The notes under the pieces were generated by a model. That model saw only the letters and a program-made list of their open reading frames with translations, was not told the DNA's origin and did no database searches. Position numbers and translations under genes: made by a program. From positions 25,290,852 to 25,354,851 of the forward strand of contig OY743171.1 in NCBI GenBank assembly GCA_963555705.1: DNA of 64,000 nt. The letters are read 5' to 3'. The stretch comes from Ligustrum vulgare. Taxonomy: Eukaryota; Streptophyta; Magnoliopsida; Lamiales; Oleaceae. Shown piece after piece: positions 23,690 to 35,414 of the stretch (positions are counted from its first letter, which is position 1; each line of letters opens with the position of its first letter).

Positions 23690-23826
23690 CCGAGCAGCGC
23701 CCGTTTTTTACTATCATTGGCCCTAATTGGCTAGGGCTAGGTTTTAGGTGTTTTGACTATATTATGTTTTGTTTTTTCATTATTGAGAGGTTAGATAACT
23801 TTGATATTGAATTAATTGAGATTTTC
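23690..23826 (+). mobile_element. 5' LTR of chromovirus R, first part
   Basis: This aligns by eye with 48570-48681 in the 3' LTR (GGCTAGGGCTAGGTTTTAGG, then TTGAATTAATTGAGATTTTC). The second half of this LTR is at 45765-46088, because the Tekay element 23827-45759 inserted between them. The left boundary is uncertain. Confidence 0.75.
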
Positions 23827-23992
23827 TGTAGCGATTGAGAATTTTTTTAAATAATAAAATTGTTTTTCTCGAAAAACGTGTCGCTAAGTTTTAACCACAA
23901 TTTTATTTTTAAAGTGAAAGCGTCTTCATGTAGCCATTGTAAAACAAATATAAATCTATTCCAAATCGAGTCCAATCTCAAATATTTTAAAG
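23827..23992 (+). mobile_element. 5' LTR remnant of the nested Tekay
   Basis: About 165 bp that match the beginning of the 3' LTR at 26868-27030 almost base for base (TAAATAATAAAA, CTCGAAAAACGTGTCGCTAA, GAGTCCAATCTC). The similarity stops near 23992. The remainder of this LTR is deleted or diverged beyond recognition. Confidence 0.85.
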
Positions 23993-25640
23993 GAGTAGAC
24001 ATTTTGTAAGGTTGAGAAATTGGGGACATATAATTGATTGTTTGGGTTATGTGATATAATGATGAATGTCATATGATCATTTGACTATAGAAAGGTATGA
24101 TAGATACGTATAAGGAATAATGCGATTGTTCTTATGGTGAGAACTGAATGTGAAGATGTATTGAGATTATGAGATAAGTTAACCTTCCATGAATAAGAGT
24201 GGACTTCAAAAGAATGATGGTCTTAGTCATGGAAAATAAATCAGGATTTCCTCGTGTTTTGAATGGTTCACTGATGTATATTAAGTTTTCATTTTAATAT
24301 TATACATGATACTAGAATATCATGAGAGAAAATTGTTGGATGAAATTGATGAAAGAAATTTTATCAGGTCCTAAATTTATACCAGTATTGCAATGCATTT
24401 GATCGGAGAAAGGTTTATGATGGATCATACCTTGAAATTTTGGAGATTGTTATTGATGGTATCTTGGTTTGAAAATAAGAAATGAAATTTTATGCATTGT
24501 CTTGGTGGATAGGAATTGTGAGGAAAATAGGGATAAAACTTCACAGTGATTTCTTATTATGGAGTAATGTGTTGCTAAAAGAAAGAGTGACAAATGGTAG
24601 AATTCAAGATTTATTGAGTTTACAAGATTGGTATATAATCTTAGTGAGTATACTGACGTATAAAGGTTCATGTGATAAATATGATGATTATTATATTGTG
24701 ATCTTAGGGAGATTGATATGACTAAATATTGAGGTCATATGATACAATGATAAGTGGCATGTTATACGATTACTAAAAGATATGGTGAGTAGATGGTTAG
24801 TGGATATTATGGTTGTCCCGGGAAAGAATTGGGTGAATATATTGAGTTAATTTATATTATCTTGATAATTTATGAAATTATGGTGAAATATTATCTACGA
24901 TTGGGAATCTTTGTTTTTAGTCATAAGATATATGTATTTATTTAAAATTTTGGTGATGTAGTTTTGATTACTTATTGTCGGTTGTACTTTAGATGTGAGC
25001 AAAGTATTTTACTATGATAATGGAAAACCTGAGATGATCATTAGTGTGACTTTTACTTATGATGGGATTGTATCTTTAGGTTAAGTAAACTTGATGAGTA
25101 ATCTTATATGATTCACAGAAGTCTTATTCATTGGTAAAAGACTTAATCAGGGTATAGTTCAAAGTGCGACATAGATTGAAGTTCTGGAGAAAAGAAAAAA
25201 ATGTATCTTGAACTTCAGATTGGGAAGTTAATGAGGTTTCTTAGGTTTGAGAATATCATATCTGATCCTTATGATGCTACTTTAAATTAGTACCTTAGCC
25301 CTTAATGAGGATGAGTATGTGATACCAAATACTTGATTCACGATTTGTAAGTATGGATTAAAGGATTTAAGTTTAAATTCTCCAATGTTTAAAGGAAATT
25401 TCAGTCAAGTTTAGAAATGATTATGTTTGTAAATCTTTCCAGAAAGATTCTGCCAAGTTTGGGTTTATACTCAATATTTTCGAATTGATACCTTGTTTCT
25501 ATATTTTGGATCATAAGGTTTTATTCTAGATCAATCTTCTTAATTTTAATTTTTCAGCATTGGAACAATTAATATTTATTTTGTGGTTTCGATATTAGTC
25601 TAGATCCTATGAAAGGTTGGAAATAGAAGGTCAATGAATG
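23993..25640 (+). other. Degenerate interior of the nested Tekay, unrecognised
   Basis: AT-rich sequence where gag, protease and RT of a Tekay should lie. I could not find a zinc knuckle, a DTG/DSG or an RT YVDD/FIDD motif. Two stretches near 24050 and 24735 both contain a TCATATGAT word with a similar surrounding. It may be strongly decayed pol or unrelated DNA. Confidence 0.4.
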
Positions 25641-25649
25641 AATTAATAA

Positions 25650-26864
25650 GTTGGATAATGTCGGATGATTGGTTGAGTTCTACACAATAGCTATCAAGCG
25701 TCAATTCACATGGCTTAGCATGAGGCACATATATATGACATAGAGGTTATTTGACTTCATGGAGTGCCAGTGTCCATTGTTTCAGATAGAGATCTAAGGC
25801 TCACCTTGAGATTTTGGGAGAGCTTACAGACGCTATGGGTACTAAGTTGAATTTTATGCATACCATCCCCAGACAGACGGACGGTCTGAATGCACTATTC
25901 AGACATTAGAAGATATGCTTAGTGCTTGTATTCTAGACCTAAGTGGTAACTAGGAGACACATCTTCCATTAGTGGAGTTTGCCTACAATAACAGTTTTCA
26001 GGTTACTATTGGTATGACACTATATAAGGCACTTTATGGAAGAAATTGTCGATCACCAGTCTTTGGGATGAGGTAGACGAAAACTAGGTCCAGAATTGAT
26101 TGAGAGGACAGTTGAGGTTATCGAGAAGATCATATTGTAGATTAAAGTGGCCCAGGATAGATAGAAGCAGTGTTCTAAAAAGCGTAAGGTGTGATGAAGC
26201 GACGAGGTAGAGAATTAAGCTTAAGCGCATCTAGGTGTGAAAAAAAGCGACAATGCTCAAGCGAAGTGTAGGTAAAGCGTGATGAAGCAGCGATGCCAAG
26301 CTTCAAGCTTAAGCGCGCCTGAGCGTAAATGTAAGCGAGTTTTTTAGAACATTGGACAGAATAGTTATGCCGATCAGGGGAGGAAAGACTTGGAATTTCA
26401 GACAGGAGAAAAAATATTTTTGAAAGTAGCCCCGATGAAGGGTACTTTCTGTTTCGGCAAGAGAGGGAAGTTAAGACCTCATTTTATCGGACCATTCTAA
26501 ATATTAGAGAAAGTGGGTAACGTGGCTTGTCGTTTGACTTTGCTACCCGAGCTCTCGGCCGTACACAATGTTTTTCACGTTCCTTTATTGAGGAAATATA
26601 TCCACGACACAAGTCATATTGTAAATTTTCAGACCATTTGGATCCAGAGGGATTTGTCTTATGACGAGGCACCTATGTGCAATTGTTGATAGAAAAGTAC
26701 ATGTCTTAAGAAATAAAGAAATTGCACTAGTCAAAATCCAGTGGGGTAGACATGATAGCAATGAGGCGACCTGGGAAAAAGAGGATGAGATTCTGGGTAA
26801 GTATCCAGTTAATATAGATAAAGTAAGTTTAAATTTTGAGAACAACATTATTTTAAGGGAGTAA
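25650..26864 (+). pseudogene. pol: Tekay integrase and chromodomain, broken
   Basis: Integrase would insert the cDNA, and the chromodomain would steer it to modified histones. Across frame changes one reads LHGVPVSIVSDRDLRLT (second catalytic D), then a [13 protein letters not shown] stretch and the E-containing segment near 25890. Next come FAYNN and the GPF-containing tail (GKLRPHFIGPF, then SAVHNVFHVPLLRKY). After 26661 a chromodomain follows: IVDRKVHVLRNKEIALVKI and QWGRHDSNEATWEKEDEI. It stops at 26864, 3 bases before the 3' LTR. Many stops and the insertion at 26168-26354 make it inactive. Confidence 0.88.
26168..26354. mobile_element. hAT-like MITE in Tekay integrase
   Basis: 187 bp with inverted ends CAGTGTTCTAAAAA and TTTTTTAGAACATTG. 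The interior is rich in AAGCG/GCGC words in both orientations. Flanks GATAGAAG and GACAGAAT agree at 6 of 8 positions, fitting an old 8-bp target duplication. Leaving it out makes the integrase tail continuous. It has no coding capacity. Confidence 0.8.
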
Positions 26865-26867
26865 GGT
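26855..26867 (+). promoter_or_regulatory. Polypurine tract of the nested Tekay
   Basis: AAGGGAGTAAGGT directly before the TGTAGCGACC start of the 3' LTR. It is the plus-strand primer site. Confidence 0.75.
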
Positions 26868-27030
26868 TGTAGCGACCGAGAATATTTTTAAATAATAAAA
26901 CTGTTTTTCTCGAAAAACGTGTCGCTAAGTTTTAACCCCAATTTTATTTTTAAAGTGAAAGCGTGTTCATCTAGTTATTGTAAAACAAATATAAATCTAT
27001 TCCAAATTGAGTCCAATCTCGAATATTTTA

Positions 27031-27262
27031 TAGGGAAAATTACATAGAACCTTGTATTTCAAAGATGCATTTCAAAAATCATGTGAGGAAAATCTTTTTT
27101 TTTTTTTTAAGTTTCAGGTGCTAATTTATTTAATTAGGTGTTTAATAACTAAAAATAAATATAATAATATATGTAAGACAAATATAATTATCTATTATAC
27201 ATTATATTAAAACTAATATAATATTAAATCAAAAACTCAAATTTTGACGTCACAACCTCCCT
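27031..27262 (+). repeat. Left terminal inverted repeat of the fold-back element
   Basis: An AT-rich arm of about 230 bp, beginning TAGGGAAAA and ending where CTCCCTCACC starts. It pairs imperfectly with 30830-31006. A related arm in the same orientation starts at 31079. Confidence 0.7.
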
Positions 27263-28600
27263 CACCCTCACCCTCGCCCTCGCCCTTGCCCAGCCCCCAC
27301 CCACCTCACCCCAAAAATAATTTTTATTTTTTTCCTTTCGATGTTTTCCGATCATTCCCCATCCCACCCCAACCCCACTCGACCCTACCCCACTTCATCG
27401 CAAAGTGACAAAATTGATCTCACTTTAGCCACATCCCCCGAGCCCACCCACCCACCCTGCCCACCCATATCCTATTCCACCCCTAAAATAAATTTATTTT
27501 TATTTTCTCTCGATATTTTCCTACACTTTCCCACCCCACCCCAACCCCACTCGACCTTACCCCACCTCATCGCAAAGTAACAAATTGATCTCACCCTAAC
27601 CACATCCCTCGACCCCACCCAACCTGCCCACCCATATCCTACCCCACCCCAAAAATAAGTTTATTTTTATTTTCTCTCGATGTTTTCCTACACTTCCCAT
27701 CTCATCCCACCCCACCCTACCCCAACCCAACCCCACTCGACCCTACCCCACCTATTGCAAAGTGACAAATTGATTTTATCCTAGCCCCGACCACGACAAC
27801 ACCCGGTCGACCTCGCCCCCCAACCCTACACCACCCCACCGCACCGCAAAAATGATTTTTTCTTTCTACTTTTCCACCAACCCCCACCCAGCCCGACACC
27901 ACCATACCTACCCACCCCAAAAATAAGTTTTTCCTTCTACTTTTCCACTCCTCCACCAACCCCACCCCGACACCACCCTGCCCACCCCACCCAACAAAAT
28001 GATTTTTTTTTTTATCTCTCCATGTTTTTCCACCCTACCCGCCACCCACCCCATCTAGACCCTACCCCCACCACCCACCCCACAAAAAATGATTTTTTTC
28101 TTCTAATTTTCCACACCCACCCCGACCCTACCTGCTACCCACCCAACCAATCGACCCCACCCACTCAAAAATGATTTTTTTCTTTACATTTTCACACCCC
28201 ACCCAGACCCTACCCTTGCACCCACCCCACCCCATCATACCCACCCATCCCATTCCTACCCACCCCCCAAAAATGATATTTTTCTTCAGTTATCCACACC
28301 CCCACCCGCCTCGCTCCTAACCCTACCCGCCACCCACCCAACCAACTGACCCTAACCAAAAATAATTTTTTTCTACTTTTACACACCCCATCCCGACCCT
28401 ACGCCCGTCACCCAGCAACTCCACCACTACCCACCCCACCCAAAAATTATTTTTTTCCTTTCCATACCCCGTCACGACCCTACACCCATCACCCACCAAC
28501 TCCACCCCTACCCAAAAATAATTTTTCTTCTTCTAATTTTTCACACCCCTCCCTACCCCACCTACACACCCAACAAACCGACCCCACCCAAAAATGGATT
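27263..28600 (+). repeat. C-rich degenerate tandem array
   Basis: About 80-180-bp units, each with a CCCACCCC-type block followed by an AAAAATGATTTTTTTCTTCT-like block and TTTTCCACACCC. ORFs across it give low-complexity P/T/H peptides and are not genes. Confidence 0.88.
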
Positions 28601-29405
28601 TGTGTTTTGAAATCGTGACTTTGTGTGATCAAGTACAAGATGTGATCAATTATTAGGTAAATGTGACCAAAATATTTACTAATTGTGACTTGTGAGAAGT
28701 GGGGGATGTGACCAAGAAAACTAAGAATACGGAATGTGACAATACTAGGTAATTGTGACAAAAATATTAACTAATTGTGATTGAGAAAACGAGTAAATTA
28801 TGACCAATAAATAAATAATATGTACCCATTATATGATAATTTTGATCAATTATAGGTAAGTGTGATCAAAATATTGACTAATTATGAGTTTGTGCGACTT
28901 ATGATAAGCGCTGAATGTGATCAAGAAAACAAGTAAGTTGTGATCAATCAACAAATAAATTGTGATCAATTATTGATGACTATGACCAATTATCAGGTAA
29001 TTATGACCAATAAATAAGTAATATGTGATCAATTATGGTTGATTGTGACCAATTATATAGATTGTGACCAACTGTGACTTGGTGTGACCATTGGAGGAGG
29101 ATGTGATGTGACCTACATTTGTGTCAAATATGACTATGTGTGACCAAACTGTGACTTTGTAAGAACGAAGTGTGACTTTATGTGATCGACATGTGACCTC
29201 GTGTGATCTAACCGTGACCTCGTTTGACCTAACTGTGACCTCCTGTGACCTAACAGCGACTTTGTGTGACTGAATTTTGACCTTGTTTGACCAACTGTGA
29301 CTTTGGAGGAGTGGAGTTTTACAACTAAATTTGTAATTGTAACTTTTTGTGACCTTGTGACTTAACTGCGACCTCGTGTCACCTTGCGTGACTGACTGTG
29401 ACTTT
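28600..29405 (+). repeat. GTGAC-rich minisatellite-like centre
   Basis: Dozens of GTGACC, GTGATC and GTGACTT words at irregular intervals of about 8-20 bp, AT-rich on the left and GC-richer on the right (GTGACCTCGTGTGA types). It forms the turn between the C-rich and G-rich halves. It is asymmetric and does not itself fold back. Confidence 0.8.
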
Positions 29406-30830
29406 GGGGTTGGGGCGGGGTGGGATGGGTGGGGTAGAGATCAGGAGGGGCTAGAAAAGTAGAAGAAATCATTTTTTGTGGTGAGGGGGTCGGGGTGGGG
29501 TGGGGGTCAGGGTTGGAAAAGTAGAAGCAAAAAAATCATTTTTTTGGGTGGGTGGGAGTGAGTGAGGAAAAGTAGAAGAAAAAATTATTTTTTAGAGTGG
29601 GTAGGGTGGGGTCGAGGTCGGGTTGGGGGTTGGAAAAAGTAGAAGAAAAAAATATTTTTTGGGTGGGTGGGTGTGTAGGTGGGGTGGGGTAGGTTAGGGT
29701 AGGGTGGGGTTGAGATGGGTGGTTGGTGTGAAGTGTGAAAAAATAGAAGAAAAATCACTTTTGGATGGGGTATAGTGGGTGGCGAGGTGCGGCGGGATGG
29801 GGTGGGCGGTTGGGGGGAAGTGTGAAAAAATAGAAGAAAAATCATTTTTGGGTGGGGTGGGGTTGGTGGGTTGGGGTGTAAAAAATAGAAGAAAAATCAT
29901 TTTTTGATGGGTGTGGGGTGGGGGTGGGATGAGATGGGGCGGTTGCTGTAAAGTGTGAAAAAAAGAAGAAATTTTTTTTTGGTGGGGTGGGGTGGGGTGG
30001 GATGGGTGGGTGGGATGAGGTCGGTGGGGGTGTGGTGTGGAAATATAGAAGAAAAATCATATTTTTGTGGGATAGAGTGGGGGGGTGGTGGGTGGGTGGC
30101 GAGGTAGGGTCAAGACGGGGTGGGTGGGGGTGGGGAAAATTTGATGAAAAAAATTAATTTTGGGTGAGGTGGGGTTGGGGATGGGTGGCGGGGTAAGGTA
30201 GAGTTTGGGCGAGTTGTGGAAAAGTAGTAGAAAAAATCATTTTAGATGGGGTGGCATTGGGTAGGGTCTGGGGCAAGGTTGGTGGGGGAGTGGAAAATTA
30301 TAAGAAAAAATAAATTTTGGATGGTGTGGGTGGGGTTGGGGTGGGTAGTAGGGTAGGGTAGGGTAGGGTAGAGTCTGGGGGAGTTGTGGAAAAGTAGTGA
30401 AATAAAATCATTTTGGGTGAGGTGGGGTAGGGTGGGTGGGGTGGGTGGGGAAAGGTGGGGGAAAAAAACTTATTTTTGGTGTGGGGTGGAGTTGGGTGGG
30501 GGTCGGGTGAGGGTGGGTGTGGTGGATTGGGTGGGTGGGTTAGATGGGTGAAAAATAGAAGTAAAATCATTCTTTTTGTGGGGTGGGGTGAGTTGGTGGG
30601 GTGGTGTGGGGTGGGGTTAGGTTGGATTGGGGTTGGGGTTGGGGTTGGGGAAGAGTGGGGTGGTGTCGGCTGTGGCGGTGTGTAAGGTGGTGTCGAGGGT
30701 GGGGGTGAGTGTGGAAAAGACTGAAAAGTAGAAGGAAAAAATTTAATTTGGGTTGGAGTGGGGTGCGTGGGGTGGGGAGGGGTGGGTGGGTGGGTGAGTT
30801 CCAGGGTGGGGTGGTTGTGGATTAGGTATT
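29405..30830 (+). repeat. G-rich degenerate tandem array with G-quadruplex motifs
   Basis: This is the inverted counterpart of the C-rich array: GGGTGGGG blocks alternating with GAAAAGTAGAAGAAAAAATC-like blocks. Several segments have four or more GGG/GGGG runs with 1-3-base loops, e.g. 29981-30014 and 30350-30372. Either strand could form stable secondary structure. Confidence 0.9.
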
Positions 30831-31078
30831 GTTTTGATTTTATTATTTAATATTATATAAGTTTTAATTTAATATATGAATTATAATTATTATAATGTTA
30901 TATTAATTAATTAACTAATTAATAGCTGATTTTTTAAAAAAAAATCTTAAGTTTGTTATGTTTAAAGAGTGAAAGTTTTAGTTGTTTAATTATGAACTTT
31001 TCCCTATTTTAAATTATCAAATTCGTTATTACTTTTAATCCAAATCCACATTGTTATAATTTTGAGTCCAATACTTAT

Positions 31079-31565
31079 TAGAGAAAAGTACGTAACTACA
31101 ACACTTTAAGTTTCATTTTCTAAAACTAACAAACTTAACATTTTTTTTTCAAAAATCAGGTGTTCAATAATTAAAAATAAATATAGTATTATATATAATA
31201 TAAACATAATTATCTATTAAATATTTTATTAAAACTAATATAATACAAAATCAAAAACTCAAATTTTGACGTCACAACCTCCTTCACCCCCTACCCCACC
31301 ACAATGCCACCCACTCACCCCACCAATTTTATTTATTATTATTTTTTATTGATGTTTTCCTATCCTTTCCCATCTGACCCTCACCCCACTCGACCCTATC
31401 CCACCTCATCGCAAAGTGACAAATTGATCTCACCACAGCCACAGCTACAGCCCCCGACTCCATCCACACCCCGCACGCCCGCCCACCCACCCCTACCCTA
31501 CCCCACCAGAAAAAATAAGTTTTTTTTTTCTCTCTCGATGTTTTCCTACACTTCCCCATCTCACA
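31079..31565 (+). mobile_element. Truncated second fold-back element, left end
   Basis: Starts TAGAGAAAAGTACGTAAC, then poly-T, AACTAATATAATAC and ACGTCACAACCTCC, followed by a C-rich segment. This is the order of the left arm at 27031-27300. No right end is found; the sequence changes near 31565 to LTR-like DNA. The duplicated copy is at 34683-35169. Confidence 0.62.
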
Positions 31566-31810
31566 CAGGTATCACCTACTTGCAACTGTAACTTTCATTG
31601 TGCACCTCTACTGAAACCACACAACATCACCACCACAGCCACGGCTTGCAATCCTTTCATCATCATCATCTATATCAGACCTCCATAATCGATTGTTTCT
31701 ACAATCTGAAAATTCAGATTTTTGCATTCCCAAACACCGAACCATACTCTCAAAATCTGCAAACACATTCACATACACTCAACTGCAAAGCCACCACCGA
31801 CTGCACCAAC
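31566..31810 (+). other. CA-rich LTR-like DNA, repeated at 35170-35414
   Basis: A stretch rich in CACCAC and CAACAC words with no terminal repeat of its own. It continues after the duplication into 35415-35700 and is best read as the transcribed part of the Tekay 3' LTR. An ORF of 156 codons at 35202-35672 is T/H/P-rich low complexity and shows no domain. Confidence 0.45.
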
Positions 31811-34800
31811 ACCCTACCCTTGCACCCACCCCACCCCATCATACCCACCCATCCCATTCCTACCCACCCCCCAAAAATGATATTTTTCTTCAGTTATCCA
31901 CACCCCCACCCGCCTCGCTCCTAACCCTACCCGCCACCCATCCAACCAACTGACCCTAACCAAAAATAATTTTTTTCTACTTTTACACACCCCATCCCGA
32001 CCCTACGCCCGTCACCCAGCAACTCCACCACTACCCACCCCACCCAAAAATTATTTTTTTCCTTTCCATACCCCGTCACGACCCTACACCCATCACCCAC
32101 CAACTCCACCCCTACCCAAAAATAATTTTTCTTCTTCTAATTTTTCACACCCCTCCCTACCCCACCTACACACCCAACAAATCGACCCCACCCAAAAATG
32201 GATTTGTGTTTTGAAATCGTGACTTTGTGTGATCAAGTACAAGATGTGATCAATTATTAGGTAAATGTGACCAAAATATTTACTAATTGTGACTTGTGAG
32301 AAGTGGGGGATGTGACCAAGAAAACTAAGAATACGGAATGTGACAATACTAGGTAATTGTGACAAAAATATTAACTAATTGTGATTGAGAAAACGAGTAA
32401 ATTATGACCAATAAATAAATAATATGTACCCATTATATGATAATTTTGATCAATTATAGGTAAGTGTGATCAAAATATTGACTAATTATGAGTTTGTGCG
32501 ACTTATGATAAGCGCTGAATGTGATCAAGAAAACAAGTAAGTTGTGATCAATCAACAAATAAATTGTGATCAATTATTGATGACTATGACCAATTATCAG
32601 GTAATTATGACCAATAAATAAGTAATATGTGATCAATTATGGTTGATTGTGACCAATTATATAGATTGTGACCAACTGTGACTTGGTGTGACCATTGGAT
32701 GAGGATGTGATGTGACCTACATTTGTGTCAAATATGACTATGTGTGACCAAACTGTGACTTTGTAAGAACGAAGTGTGACTTTATGTGATCGACATGTGA
32801 CCTCGTGTGATCTAACCGTGACCTCGTTTGACCTAACTGTGACCTCCTGTGACCTAACAGCGACTTTGTGTGACTGAATTTTGACCTTGTTTGACCAACT
32901 GTGACTTTGGAGGAGTGGAGTTTTACAACTAAATTTGTAATTGTAACTTTTTGTGACCTTGTGACTTAACTGCGACCTCGTGTCACCTTGCGTGACTGAC
33001 TGTGACTTTGGGGTTGGGGCGGGGTGGGATGGGTGGGGTAGAGATCAGGAGGGGCTAGAAAAGTAGAAGAAATCATTTTTTGTGGTGAGGGGGTCGGGGT
33101 GGGGTGGGGGTCAGGGTTGGAAAAGTAGAAGCAAAAAAATCATTTTTTTGGGTGGGTGGGAGTGAGTGAGGAAAAGTAGAAGAAAAAATTATTTTTTAGA
33201 GTGGGTAGGGTGGGGTCGAGGTCGGGTTGGGGGTTGGAAAAAGTAGAAGAAAAAAATATTTTTTGGGTGGGTGGGTGTGTAGGTGGGGTGGGGTAGGTTA
33301 GGGTAGGGTGGGGTTGAGATGGGTGGTTGGTGTGAAGTGTGAAAAAATAGAAGAAAAATCACTTTTGGATGGGGTATAGTGGGTGGCGAGGTGCGGCGGG
33401 ATGGGGTGGGCGGTTGGGGGGAAGTGTGAAAAAATAGAAGAAAAATCATTTTTGGGTGGGGTGGGGTTGGTGGGTTGGGGTGTAAAAAATAGAAGAAAAA
33501 TCATTTTTTGATGGGTGTGGGGTGGGGGTGGGATGAGATGGGGCGGTTGCTGTAAAGTGTGAAAAAAAGAAGAAATTTTTTTTTGGTGGGGTGGGGTGGG
33601 GTGGGATGGGTGGGTGGGATGAGGTCGGTGGGGGTGTGGTGTGGAAATATAGAAGAAAAATCATATTTTTGTGGGATAGAGTGGGGGGGTGGTGGGTGGG
33701 TGGCGAGGTAGGGTCAAGACGGGGTGGGTGGGGGTGGGGAAAATTTGATGAAAAAAATTAATTTTGGGTGAGGTGGGGTTGGGGATGGGTGGCGGGGTAA
33801 GGTAGAGTTTGGGCGAGTTGTGGAAAAGTAGTAGAAAAAATCATTTTAGATGGGGTGGCATTGGGTAGGGTCTGGGGCAAGGTTGGTGGGGGAGTGGAAA
33901 ATTATAAGAAAAAATAAATTTTGGATGGTGTGGGTGGGGTTGGGGTGGGTAGTAGGGTAGGGTAGGGTAGGGTAGAGTCTGGGGGAGTTGTGGAAAAGTA
34001 GTGAAAAAAAATCATTTTGGGTGAGGTGGGGTAGGGTGGGTGGGGTGGGTGGGGAAAGGTGGGGGAAAAAAACTTATTTTTGGTGTGGGGTGGAGTTGGG
34101 TGGGGGTCGGGTGAGGGTGGGTGTGGTGGATTGGGTGGGTGGGTTAGATGGGTGAAAAATAGAAGTAAAATCATTCTTTTTGTGGGGTGGGGTGAGTTGG
34201 TGGGGTGGTGTGGGGTGGGGTTAGGTTGGATTGGGGTTGGGGTTGGGGTTGGGGAAGAGTGGGGTGGTGTCGGCTGTGGCGGTGTGTAAGGTGGTGTCGA
34301 GGGTGGGGGTGAGTGTGGAAAAGACTGAAAAGTAGAAGGAAAAAATTTAATTTGGGTTGGAGTGGGGTGCGTGGGGTGGGGAGGGGTGGGTGGGTGGGTG
34401 AGTTCCAGGGTGGGGTGGTTGTGGATTAGGTATTGTTTTGATTTTATTATTTAATATTATATAAGTTTTAATTTAATATATGAATTATAATTATTATAAT
34501 GTTATATTAATTAATTAACTAATTAATAGCTGATTTTTTAAAAAAAAATCTTAAGTTTGTTATGTTTAAAGAGTGAAAGTTTTAGTTGTTTAATTATGAA
34601 CTTTTCCCTATTTTAAATTATCAAATTCGTTATTACTTTTAATCCAAATCCACATTGTTATAATTTTGAGTCCAATACTTATTAGAGAAAAGTACGTAAC
34701 TACAACACTTTAAGTTTCATTTTCTAAAACTAACAAACTTAACATTTTTTTTTCAAAAATCAGGTGTTCAATAATTAAAAATAAATATAGTATTATATAT

Positions 34801-35414
34801 AATATAAACATAATTATCTATTAAATATTTTATTAAAACTAATATAATACAAAATCAAAAACTCAAATTTTGACGTCACAACCTCCTTCACCCCCTACCC
34901 CACCACAATGCCACCCACTCACCCCACCAATTTTATTTATTATTATTTTTTATTGATGTTTTCCTATCCTTTCCCATCTGACCCTCACCCCACTCGACCC
35001 TATCCCACCTCATCGCAAAGTGACAAATTGATCTCACCACAGCCACAGCTACAGCCCCCGACTCCATCCACACCCCGCACGCCCGCCCACCCACCCCTAC
35101 CCTACCCCACCAGAAAAAATAAGTTTTTTTTTTCTCTCTCGATGTTTTCCTACACTTCCCCATCTCACACAGGTATCACCTACTTGCAACTGTAACTTTC
35201 ATTGTGCACCTCTACTGAAACCACACAACATCACCACCACAGCCACGGCTTGCAATCCTTTCATCATCATCATCTATATCAGACGTCCATAATCGATTGT
35301 TTCTACAATCTGAAAATTCAGATTTTTGCATTCCCAAACACCGAACCATACTCTCAAAATCTGCAAACACATTCACATACACTCAACTGCAAAGCCACCA
35401 CCGACTGCACCAAC
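31811..35414 (+). repeat. 3604-bp tandem duplication, copy 2
   Basis: A second copy of 28207-31810. It contains the C-rich piece, the GTGAC centre (about 32200-33009), the G-rich array (33009-34434), the right terminal repeat (to 34610) and the second element start (34683). It differs at only about five bases. After 35414 the sequence continues as the unique continuation of 31810. Confidence 0.95.

Larger units (their letters stand above)
27031..31006. mobile_element. Fold-back transposon with C-rich and G-rich halves
   Basis: The left end is TAGGGAAAATTACAT and the right end reads inverted as TAGGGAAAAGTTCAT. The AT-rich terminal 200 bp on both sides correspond in word order (poly-T, then TAAAACTAATATAATATTAAAT-like, then a boundary to C- or G-rich DNA). 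Flanks are TTTTA at 27026-27030 and 31007-31011. The interior runs C-rich array, GTGAC-rich centre, G-rich array, so the two halves are inverted relative to each other. No transposase is visible. The superfamily is uncertain. A Mutator-like or classical fold-back element is possible, but a 5-bp duplication is not the usual 9 bp of Mutator. Confidence 0.72.
28207..31810 (+). repeat. 3604-bp tandem duplication, copy 1
   Basis: It covers the right two thirds of the fold-back element, a 72-bp spacer and the start of a second, related element, through 31810. The adjacent copy begins at 31811 and is shifted by exactly 3604 bp throughout. Differences seen by eye are single bases at 28337, 28578, 29096, 30403 and 31681. 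The junction has 3 bp of microhomology (ACC). Confidence 0.95.

Noticed and set aside
30350..30372. GGGTAGGG repeats as interstitial telomere
   Set aside because: The plant telomere repeat is TTTAGGG; this is a four-unit stretch within the G-rich array.
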